Assembly (NCBI GenBank): GCA_910578115.1
Contig: CAJTPO010000067.1
Span: forward strand, 1 to 15,500
Source of the DNA: an uncultured Lachnospiraceae bacterium
GTDB taxonomy: Bacteria > Bacillota > Clostridia > Lachnospirales > Lachnospiraceae
Length of the DNA: 15,500 bases
Direction of reading: 5' to 3'
The translations under genes were made by a program, and so were the position numbers. Under the pieces are notes generated by a model. It saw only the letters and a program-made list of their open reading frames with translations. It ran no database searches and was not told where the DNA came from. Position 1 is the stretch's first letter, and each line of letters starts with the position of its first letter. This document shows, in pieces, positions 1 through 6,144 of the stretch.

Positions 1-35
1 GTACAGTGGTGTGGGAGGTCGGCTGCTCAACTAAT

Positions 36-51
36 GGGTAGCCTCCTACCC
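36..51 (-). terminator. Stem-loop just after the AraC-family gene, possible weak terminator
   Basis: A perfect 6-bp stem (GGGTAG/CTACCC) with a 4-nt loop lies 6 nt past the stop codon of the minus-strand regulator gene. On the minus strand the stem is followed by ATTAGTTG, which is not a proper U-tract, so an intrinsic terminator is only a weak call. It could equally be a 3' stabilising hairpin. Confidence 0.3.
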
Positions 52-57
52 GATATG

Positions 58-1203
58 TTACAGTCCGGCAGACTTATACTGCCTGCGGTAGTCCAGAGGC
101 GTCTGCCCGTAAGCCTTTTCAAACAGCCGATAGAAGTGGCTTCTGTTGGAAAAGCCCAGTTCGTCAATGATGGCGGAGATGCTTTTATCGGTGCCGGCGA
201 GCATGGTCCGCGCCTCTTCCAGGTAGACGGACTGCCCGTATTCGAGAATGGTCTTGCCGGTGTACTTCTTGATGATCCGGTTCAGATATTCTCCGTTGTA
301 GTGCAGCTGGGAGGACAGTTCTTCTCTGGTGCAGCGTCCGTGACTGGATTTCATGATGTGGGTGATCTTGCTGAACAGATATTCCTGATTGTCCGACTCG
401 GAGTGTATGCGGTTGATGCTGAACAGACCGGGATCCGTCATCAGCTGCAGCAGTCGGGAGAAGGCGCCCTTGATATAAAAAAGGGAGCCGGGCTGCAGGT
501 TGATGATCTCATGCAGGATGCTGTTGAACAGCGGAGCCGTCTTTTCCAGGATCCTGTCGGCGGGGATGACGGGAAAACAGTCGAGATAGACCTTGTCGAA
601 CTGCAGGGACTGGTTCTGGCTGTCCTGAAAAAGCTGCAGCACCAGATTGGCGTCGTCGGGTTTGGAGGCGACGGCGGCCATCTCATAGTATTCGGCCAGC
701 AGTTCCGCGATAAAGTCATCCCGCATCATGAGAAAAACGGCCTGAAAATCACCGGTGAAATCCTCGGAGTGCCGTATGTTTTTGTTCATGATACAGCATT
801 CTCCGGCCTCGTAGGTGAAGATCTGGTTCTCTACATGGTTGGTCACACAGCCCTGCAGGACATACATGATCTCGATGCAGGAATGCCGGTGCAGGGGCCT
901 TTTTCTCGTGAAATCCACGACCTTTTTGTCCAGCCGGGTGGAGCGGTAGGAATGCTGCGTGAACTGGAACATATTACAGAGGTCGTCCTGTTCTCGACAG
1001 GTCTCCAGCATGATCATGAACGGGGTCTGGATCCCGTACTGTGACAGATCCTGACTGATGACCAGCGGATTGGAGGGATCACTGAGAAGCTGCAGTTCTT
1101 CCGGAGAGAAGTAACACTCCGGCGGATATTTTTTTGAAATATGAATATGGGTATTTGGGGCGGCCGGATCTGCCGGCCGGGGAGTTTTCGGGTGGTTTAT
1201 CAT
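58..1203 (-). CDS. AraC-family transcriptional regulator with N-terminal cupin-like domain
   Basis: A 381-aa DNA-binding regulator that probably senses a sugar and controls the divergent GH2 hydrolase. The N-terminal half has the AraC-type cupin signature: His-rich HRHSCIEIMYVLQG at about residues 105-118, then a Gly-rich turn and NKNIRH near 140-145. The C-terminal 100 residues (about 276-374) carry the two helix-turn-helix units, with a first-HTH YLNRIIKKYTG and the second-HTH signature DELGFSNRSHFYRLFEKAYGQTP typical of this family. The frame stays open 12 codons further upstream to 1239, but the ATG at 1203 is preferred because AAGGAG stands 6 nt before it. A poorly conserved N-terminal stretch of about 25 residues rich in Pro precedes the domain. 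The family and domain order are clear; the inducer is unknown. Regulation of the neighbouring GH2 gene is inferred from the divergent arrangement. Confidence 0.9.
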   Translation of the reverse strand: MINHPKTPRPADPAAPNTHIHISKKYPPECYFSPEELQLLSDPSNPLVISQDLSQYGIQTPFMIMLETCREQDDLCNMFQFTQHSYRSTRLDKKVVDFTRKRPLHRHSCIEIMYVLQGCVTNHVENQIFTYEAGECCIMNKNIRHSEDFTGDFQAVFLMMRDDFIAELLAEYYEMAAVASKPDDANLVLQLFQDSQNQSLQFDKVYLDCFPVIPADRILEKTAPLFNSILHEIINLQPGSLFYIKGAFSRLLQLMTDPGLFSINRIHSESDNQEYLFSKITHIMKSSHGRCTREELSSQLHYNGEYLNRIIKKYTGKTILEYGQSVYLEEARTMLAGTDKSISAIIDELGFSNRSHFYRLFEKAYGQTPLDYRRQYKSAGL

Positions 1204-1209
1204 GGAAAG

Positions 1210-1215
1210 CTCCTT
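1210..1215 (-). promoter_or_regulatory. Ribosome binding site that fixes the AraC-family start
   Basis: AAGGAG on the minus strand lies 6 nt before the ATG at 1203. The upstream in-frame start at 1239 has no comparable site and would translate straight through this Shine-Dalgarno, so the shorter protein is chosen. Confidence 0.8.
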
Positions 1216-1264
1216 TTTTTGTACAGTGCACTTTGACATTTCGGCAGCTGGCGTCTACAGGTTG

Positions 1265-1293
1265 AATATGGTTACAAACGGGCTTTCTGACAG
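1265..1293 (-). promoter_or_regulatory. Putative weak sigma-A promoter of the AraC-family gene
   Basis: On the minus strand CTGTCA (1293-1288) and CATATT (1270-1265) are separated by exactly 17 bp. Each matches 4 of 6 consensus bases. The predicted transcript would start near 1258 and give a leader of about 55 nt. The -35 box coincides with one arm of the central palindrome, which would suit autorepression. This is inferred from the sequence only. Confidence 0.35.
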
Positions 1294-1306
1294 TTGGTTT
1301 CTGTCA
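1288..1306. promoter_or_regulatory. Palindrome between two divergent promoters, candidate operator
   Basis: TGACAG and CTGTCA form perfect 6-bp inverted arms with a 7-nt spacer. The left arm is also the putative -35 box of the AraC-family gene; the right arm directly abuts the -35 box (1307-1312) of the GH2 promoter. A protein bound here would touch both promoters. AraC-family proteins more often use direct repeats, so the binder could be another factor. Confidence 0.4.
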
Positions 1307-1335
1307 TTGAGCGCCGGGAAGGATGCACCTATAAT
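1307..1335 (+). promoter_or_regulatory. Sigma-A promoter of the GH2 gene (TTGAGC-N17-TATAAT)
   Basis: A -35 box TTGAGC (1307-1312) and a perfect -10 box TATAAT (1330-1335) are separated by the ideal 17 bp. Transcription should begin near 1342, giving an untranslated leader of about 185 nt before the GH2 start. This is the best promoter match noticed in the window. Confidence 0.7.
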
Positions 1336-1526
1336 GAGATATAAACAGTAATCTGCACAACAGTTCTGCTTACAGCGCTGCGCTGCATACAGGAAAGCGT
1401 ACCGTAAGAGATACGGATCCACAAATAGGTATGGACAGTATAACATGAAAAGGCGGAAATGGAAAGGCGGGTTTCTGAACGGTTATCGACAGACATTTTG
1501 TAAAAAAGTAGAGAGGAGAGGGTATT
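1336..1526 (+). other. Long 5' leader of the GH2 gene, with an inner palindrome
   Basis: The stretch from the promoter to the GH2 start is about 185 nt, long for a simple leader. It contains CAGCGC-T-GCGCTG at 1373-1385, a 13-bp near-continuous palindrome about 30 nt after the predicted transcription start. It also has a TATAAC at 1439-1444 without a good -35 partner. A 33-codon open frame beginning with ATG at 1445 overlaps the GH2 start. I do not recognise a known riboswitch. The GH2 ribosome binding site (AGGAGAGG, about 1514-1522) ends the stretch. Confidence 0.45.
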
Positions 1527-4022
1527 ATGATCCGGGAGAATTTTAACAGAGACTGGCAGTTCGCCAGAGGGAGCGCATCACTGATGTCGGCTTTTATGGG
1601 AGGGCAGCAGTTTGAGGCGGTGAATCTGCCGCATGACGCGATGGTGCATGAGGAGCGGACGCCGGACACGGCCAACAGCGCGCAGACGGGATTTTGGCCG
1701 GGCGGGCTTTATACATACAGCAGGAAGCTGGACGTGCCGCAGGAGTGGCGGGAGAAAACGGTGCTTCTGGAGTTTGAAGGAGTCTACGCTACGGCCATGG
1801 TGTATGTGAACGGGAATCTGGCACAGAGCAACCTGTACGGTTATTCGGATTTCTATGTGGCGCTGGACAAATATCTGGAGTACGGTGCTGAGAATGAGAT
1901 CAGAGTGGTTGCCGATAACGCTGCGGAGAAGAACAGCCGCTGGTATTCGGGAAGTGGTATCTACCGCAATGTCAATCTGCTGGTGGGTTCACGGATTCAT
2001 GTGCCGGCGGACGGCGTGCGGATCACCACGCCGGATGTGGGAGAGGATAGCGCGGTGGTGGAGATCTGTACGTCTGTGCGGAATCTTACGAGGAAGAAAG
2101 AAAAGATCACAGTGGAGACGACGTTACTTTGTGACGGAACCGTGGTGGGCGTGGATAAAGTGGGCGTGACCATGTTTATGGAGGCGCAGGAGCAGGTCAG
2201 TCAGCGGATCGCACTGCTTAAGCCGCAGCTGTGGAGTCCTGACACGCCGCAGCTGTACGATTGCGTAGTGAAGATTTATGCGGGAGAAGAGCTTCTGGAT
2301 GAGACGAGAGAACATTTTGGTATCCGCAGGCTGGAACTGGATGCGGAGCACGGCCTGCGCATCAACGGCAGGCAGGTGAAGCTGCGGGGCACCTGTATTC
2401 ATCATGACAACGGCATTATCGGCGCGACGACGCTGAAAAAGGCGGAGGAGAGACGGTGCCGCCAGTTAAAGGAGGCAGGTTTTAACAGTATCCGCAGCGC
2501 CCATCATCCCATGAGTAAGGCTATGCTGGATGCATGCGACAGGATCGGTATGTTGGTCATGGACGAGCTGAGCGACATGTGGACGAACCATAAGAATGCC
2601 AATGATTTCGCGCTGCATTTTCTGGACTGCATGGATACGGAAGTGGAACGCATGGTAAGAAAAGACTACAACCATCCCAGCGTGGTTCTGTATTCTGCAG
2701 GCAATGAGATTCCGGATTTGGGGACGGCCAGGGGAGCACAGCTTAACCGCGCCATCTGCAATCGGTTCCATGCGCTGGATCCTTACCGCTACACGACCAA
2801 TGCGATCAATGGTATGCTGGCGCTGGGGCCGCGGATGGGGACGATCATTCAGGATTTGATGAAGGCGGCCGAAGCATCTAAACCGGCAGCGGGAGCAGGA
2901 CAGCCGGAGCAGGAAGGCCGTGCGGAAGAAGGGGCAAGTGCATTAAACGGCATGATGGCGCTGATGGTGGGACCGGCGGCGGATGCTCTGGCCTGCCATC
3001 CGCTGATGACGGAGTGTATCGAGGAAGCCAGTCAGGGCATGGATATTATCGGGTTGAATTATCTGACCGGCCGTCATGTGCTGGAGAGGGAACTGCATCC
3101 CAACAAACCGGTGGTGGGCACGGAGACCTTCCCTGCCGATATCGTGAGGCTTTGGGATATCGTGAAGAACAATGACCATGTGCTGGGTGACTATACGTGG
3201 ACCGGTTATGATTATCTGGGCGAGGCGGGCTGCGGTATTTTCTATTATGACGGCACCCAGAATTTCAACGGCGTATATCCGGACCGGACGGCCTATATCG
3301 GTGATTTGGACATTATCGGTTACCGCAGACCGATCAGTTTTCTGCGGGAGATTGTCTTTGGCCTGCGCAAGGAGCCGTATATCGCGGTAGAACGTGTGGA
3401 CCGCCACGGTATGCCGCACTCTCAGACCGCATGGATGTTAAAGGACAATATCGCCAGCTGGACCTGGCCGGGGTATGAAGGAAAACCGGCGAATGTGGAT
3501 GTTTACAGCGAGGCGGAGGAAGTGGAGCTGTTCTTAAACGGCACATCTCTGGGCAGGAAACCGGCCGGTGAGGCAAATGGGTTTACGGCTTCCTATGAGA
3601 TGACCTACGAACCGGGAGAGCTTCTGGCAGTGAGCTATACCGACGGCGCAGAGACGGGACGTTTCGTGCTGAAGACCGCAGATGCCGATGTGGAGCTGCA
3701 GGTGACAGTGGAAGGAGAAACACTGCAGGCGGATGGCGAAGACCTGGCCTTTGTGACGGTAAGGTTAGCGGACAAGGACGGCGTGGAGAATCTGCGGGCT
3801 GAGAAGGAGATTACGGTGACCGTGGAAGGCGCGGGCACCCTGCAGGGCTTTGGCAGCGCAGATTCGCGGGCCATCGGCAGCTATGACAGCGTTACCTGGA
3901 AGACTTACGACGGCTATGTGATGGCAGTGATCCGCGCAGGTATGGAAGCGGGCGAGATCCGTGTGAAATTTGCGGCGGAAGGCTGTGAGGTACAGGAAGT
4001 TGTGATTCATACAGAGAAATAG
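1527..4022 (+). CDS. Glycoside hydrolase family 2 enzyme (beta-galactosidase/beta-glucuronidase class)
   Basis: An 831-aa retaining beta-glycosidase without signal peptide, so probably cytoplasmic. Domains in order: jelly-roll sugar-binding domain (about 1-155, with GFWPGGLYTY and the SRWYSGSGIYRNV motif), an Ig-like domain (about 160-270), a TIM barrel (about 275-610), a DUF4982-like beta domain (about 640-710) and a C-terminal Ig-like domain (about 720-830). The acid/base is predicted to be Glu394 in YSAGNEIPD and the nucleophile Glu533 in VVGTETFPAD. RSAHHP near 323-328 is the GH2 barrel motif. A stretch rich in Ala, Gly and Glu (about 447-475) interrupts the barrel and looks like a flexible insertion. 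ATG 1527 has a strong AGGAGAGG site. The gene is divergent from an AraC-type regulator, which suggests inducible control. Substrate cannot be told from sequence: galactoside, glucuronide or another beta-glycoside are all possible. Confidence 0.9.
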   Translation: MIRENFNRDWQFARGSASLMSAFMGGQQFEAVNLPHDAMVHEERTPDTANSAQTGFWPGGLYTYSRKLDVPQEWREKTVLLEFEGVYATAMVYVNGNLAQSNLYGYSDFYVALDKYLEYGAENEIRVVADNAAEKNSRWYSGSGIYRNVNLLVGSRIHVPADGVRITTPDVGEDSAVVEICTSVRNLTRKKEKITVETTLLCDGTVVGVDKVGVTMFMEAQEQVSQRIALLKPQLWSPDTPQLYDCVVKIYAGEELLDETREHFGIRRLELDAEHGLRINGRQVKLRGTCIHHDNGIIGATTLKKAEERRCRQLKEAGFNSIRSAHHPMSKAMLDACDRIGMLVMDELSDMWTNHKNANDFALHFLDCMDTEVERMVRKDYNHPSVVLYSAGNEIPDLGTARGAQLNRAICNRFHALDPYRYTTNAINGMLALGPRMGTIIQDLMKAAEASKPAAGAGQPEQEGRAEEGASALNGMMALMVGPAADALACHPLMTECIEEASQGMDIIGLNYLTGRHVLERELHPNKPVVGTETFPADIVRLWDIVKNNDHVLGDYTWTGYDYLGEAGCGIFYYDGTQNFNGVYPDRTAYIGDLDIIGYRRPISFLREIVFGLRKEPYIAVERVDRHGMPHSQTAWMLKDNIASWTWPGYEGKPANVDVYSEAEEVELFLNGTSLGRKPAGEANGFTASYEMTYEPGELLAVSYTDGAETGRFVLKTADADVELQVTVEGETLQADGEDLAFVTVRLADKDGVENLRAEKEITVTVEGAGTLQGFGSADSRAIGSYDSVTWKTYDGYVMAVIRAGMEAGEIRVKFAAEGCEVQEVVIHTEK

Positions 4023-4201
4023 ACGATTTGCTGTGAGAATCTTCGACTTTCCTGATATGGATGGCTATGTGGTCCGCCGTCCGGCGGGCTGAGCATGCCG
4101 GGGTTTATTCCCGCGGGCAACGAGCCAGGTGGCTGCCTGCAGATATTTGGCGGCTGCCGCGAGGTGATTATTAATTGAGATGTGTTTCCGCGGAGGATAT
4201 G

Positions 4202-4210
4202 TGCTATACT
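4202..4210 (+). promoter_or_regulatory. Extended -10 promoter of the AAA-ATPase gene
   Basis: TGCTATACT matches the extended -10 form (TGN followed by TATAAT-like hexamer at 4205-4210), followed by an A+T-rich start region. No good -35 lies 16-18 bp upstream; TTGAGA at 4175-4180 is 24 bp away. Transcription would start near 4217, leaving a leader of about 145 nt that begins with the dispersed repeat. The ten bases TGCTATACTG recur in the putative MoxR promoter. Confidence 0.5.
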
Positions 4211-4224
4211 GTATAAGGATGAAT

Positions 4225-4272
4225 AAATTCTGCCCGGGCCTCAGCGCAAAGCGCTTCGGAGTGAAAGAAAAA
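4225..4272 (+). repeat. Dispersed leader repeat, copy A
   Basis: This 48-nt stretch matches 14488-14536 at 43 of 48 positions with one single-base gap. It opens with AAATTCTGCCCG and contains an identical 17-nt core (GCGCAAAGCGCTTCGGA, 4244-4260). The core can fold into a short hairpin (AGCGC/GCGCU around an AAA loop) with an outer CC/GG closure across a UC/UC internal loop. It lies in the predicted leader of the AAA-ATPase gene, about 90 nt ahead of its start codon. Both copies continue into A-rich sequence. I do not recognise the family. Confidence 0.75.
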
Positions 4273-4360
4273 AGGCTTTGTAGTTGAAATTGACAAACAA
4301 TAAGCAGGTAGATCAAGGGTAACAGTTAAGCATAAGACTTTGCAGGAAGGAACCATATTT

Positions 4361-6064
4361 ATGACAGCGGAAACGGCGCTGCCGGTGGGTATTGAGGATT
4401 TTGAGACGATCCGGCGGGAAAATCTTTATTATATTGATAAAACGGGACTGATCAAAGGTATTTTAAAAAATCGTGCCTATGTCAATTTATTTACACGGCC
4501 GCGAAGGTTTGGGAAGACTTTGAACATGAGCATGTTAAAATGTTTTTTCAGATTGGGATGTGACAGGACGCTTTTTGATGGACTTGCAATTGCTGAGGAA
4601 AAGGAACTCTGTGATAAGTACATGGGAAAGTTTCCGGTCATTTCCATCAGTCTGAAAGCGGCGGCAGGGGATAATTTTGAAGAGGCGAGAGGGATGTTCT
4701 GCGATATCATCGGAAGAGAGGCGGCCTGTTTTTCATTTCTGGCGGAAAGCGGCCGTTTATCGGAAACGGAGCGCCAACAGTACAGAAAGTTGATCGAATT
4801 AAATGAAAAAGGTGTTTTTTCGATGGCAGATGCGCTTCTCAAGAGCAGTCTGTTAATCCTGTCGCAGCTGTTATATAAGCATTTTGGACAGAAAGCGATC
4901 ATTTTGATCGATGAATATGATGTGCCTCTCGATCAGGCATATCGGGCCGGCTATTATGATGCCATGGTGAAGTTTGTCGGGGGACTGTTTGGGCAGGCGC
5001 TTAAGACGAACAGCAGCCTGTATTGTGCAGTTCTTACGGGATGCCTGAGAGTATCGAAAGAAAGTATCTTTACAGGACTGAATAATTTTAAAGTGTATAC
5101 GGTGAAAGATGTACGTTATCACGAGTATTTTGGTTTTACGGATGAAGAAGTTCGAAGGATGTTGGATTACTATGGATTTATGGAGAAATATGACCTCATT
5201 AAGGAATGGTATGACGGCTATCAGTTTGGAGATGCAGATATATACTGCCCATGGGATGTGATCAATTACTGCGATGATCTTCGGGATGGAAATACAGCGG
5301 TGCCGCAGAATTACTGGGTGAATACAAGCAGCAACGATATTATCAGAAACTTTGTAAAGAAAGCGAATCCGGCTGCCAGAAATGAGATTGAGCAGTTGAT
5401 CAGCGGCGGCAGTATTCAAAAGGAGATACATCAGGAATTGACTTACAGGGATTTGGATGCAGATCTGGATCATCTGTGGAGTATCCTTTTTATGACAGGT
5501 TATCTGACGAAACGTGGGACAGAGGCGGACGGCATGACGGAGCTTTTGATTCCCAATAAGGAGATAAGGTGGATCTTTGTACAGCAGATCCGCAAGTGGT
5601 TTAAAGAAGAAACGCTAAGAGATGTGGGAATGCTGGAAAATTTCTGCCTGGCATTTCAGAAGAATGATGTGACTGCTATCGAGAGGGGCTTCAATGGGTA
5701 TCTGCAGAAGACGATCAGTATTCGGGATACGAATGCCCCAAAAGGCATGAAAGAAAACTTCTATCATGGTCTTCTGCTTGGACTTTTGGGGAACATGCAC
5801 GGCTGGACAGTCCGGTCTAATGCGGAATCCGGAGAAGGCTACAGTGATATTCTGATAGAAACTGCATCCGGAGAAACCGGTATTGTCATAGAATTAAAGT
5901 ACGCAGAAAATGCAGCTTTTGATGCCGCGTGTGAAACGGCCATGCGGCAGATTAAGGATAGAGAATATGAGGAAGTTCTTGTGCGTGACGGAATGAAGAC
6001 CATCTACCGGTATGGTATTGCGTGTTATAAGAAGCGTTGTAAAGTGATAGGAGAAAAGCGGTAG
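4361..6064 (+). CDS. AAA-ATPase-like protein with C-terminal PD-(D/E)XK nuclease domain
   Basis: A 567-aa soluble protein of the two-domain family AAA-ATPase-like (PF09820 type) plus a DUF1703/PD-(D/E)XK nuclease-like tail. Near the N-terminus VGIEDFETIRRENLYYIDKT is the family hallmark. The Walker A-like motif is TRPRRFGKT with Lys52, and Walker B is ILIDEYD with Asp184-Glu185. The C-terminal nuclease-like motif is SDILIE (Asp496) followed by IVIELKYAE (Glu511, Lys513), a plausible intact D-(E)xK active site. An earlier TTG at 4340 is in frame, but ATG 4361 is preferred, with AGGAAGG 10 nt before it. The gene is visibly richer in A+T than the hydrolases on both sides, which hints at separate acquisition. 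It is 80 nt from the next gene with no terminator between, so they may share a transcript. The biological role of this family is not established; defence or conflict roles are possible but unproven. Confidence 0.88.
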   Translation: MTAETALPVGIEDFETIRRENLYYIDKTGLIKGILKNRAYVNLFTRPRRFGKTLNMSMLKCFFRLGCDRTLFDGLAIAEEKELCDKYMGKFPVISISLKAAAGDNFEEARGMFCDIIGREAACFSFLAESGRLSETERQQYRKLIELNEKGVFSMADALLKSSLLILSQLLYKHFGQKAIILIDEYDVPLDQAYRAGYYDAMVKFVGGLFGQALKTNSSLYCAVLTGCLRVSKESIFTGLNNFKVYTVKDVRYHEYFGFTDEEVRRMLDYYGFMEKYDLIKEWYDGYQFGDADIYCPWDVINYCDDLRDGNTAVPQNYWVNTSSNDIIRNFVKKANPAARNEIEQLISGGSIQKEIHQELTYRDLDADLDHLWSILFMTGYLTKRGTEADGMTELLIPNKEIRWIFVQQIRKWFKEETLRDVGMLENFCLAFQKNDVTAIERGFNGYLQKTISIRDTNAPKGMKENFYHGLLLGLLGNMHGWTVRSNAESGEGYSDILIETASGETGIVIELKYAENAAFDAACETAMRQIKDREYEEVLVRDGMKTIYRYGIACYKKRCKVIGEKR

Positions 6065-6131
6065 ATAAACGCAGGCGGTATGAAGTGAGTGAGAACGGAG
6101 CGGACAGCATCAGGGCTTTACAGCCGGAATC

Positions 6132-6137
6132 AGGAGG
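6132..6137 (+). promoter_or_regulatory. Ribosome binding site that fixes the LacZ-type start
   Basis: A perfect AGGAGG lies 7 nt before ATG 6145. The frame is open further upstream to a GTG at 6085, but that start has no such site, and LacZ-type homology begins only after 6145. Confidence 0.85.
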
Positions 6138-6144
6138 CAGAGGT

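Larger units (their letters stand above)
4023..4360. other. 338-bp intergenic region between GH2 gene and AAA-ATPase gene
   Basis: The first half is G+C-rich with several short inverted repeats: CCGCC/GGCGG with a GTCC loop at 4074-4087, extendable outward to 4072-4089; CCCGCGGG at about 4112-4119; and GCGGC-T-GCCGC at 4150-4160. None is followed by a run of T, so no intrinsic terminator is called for the upstream hydrolase. The second half is A+T-rich and holds an extended -10 promoter (4202-4210) and one copy of a dispersed repeat (4225-4272). A consensus -35 TTGACA occurs at 4290-4295 but has no -10 at the right distance. No convincing gene is present. Confidence 0.5.

Noticed and set aside
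34..1044. A 336-codon open frame on the plus strand opposite the AraC-family gene
   Set aside because: The opposite strand encodes an obvious AraC-type protein; this frame shows no recognisable domain and is a mirror effect of codon usage.
4072..4089. G+C-rich hairpin after the first GH2 gene as an intrinsic terminator
   Set aside because: The stem is good but no T-run follows, so rho-independent termination is unsupported.
4246..4256. Catabolite-response element (cre) in the repeat core
   Set aside because: The central AAAGCGCTT matches an ideal cre, but the outer TG/CA positions that CcpA sites need are absent in both repeat copies.
4290..4295. Consensus -35 TTGACA in front of the AAA-ATPase gene
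   Set aside because: No -10-like hexamer occurs 16-18 bp downstream (the region reads ATCAAGG), so it is not called a promoter.
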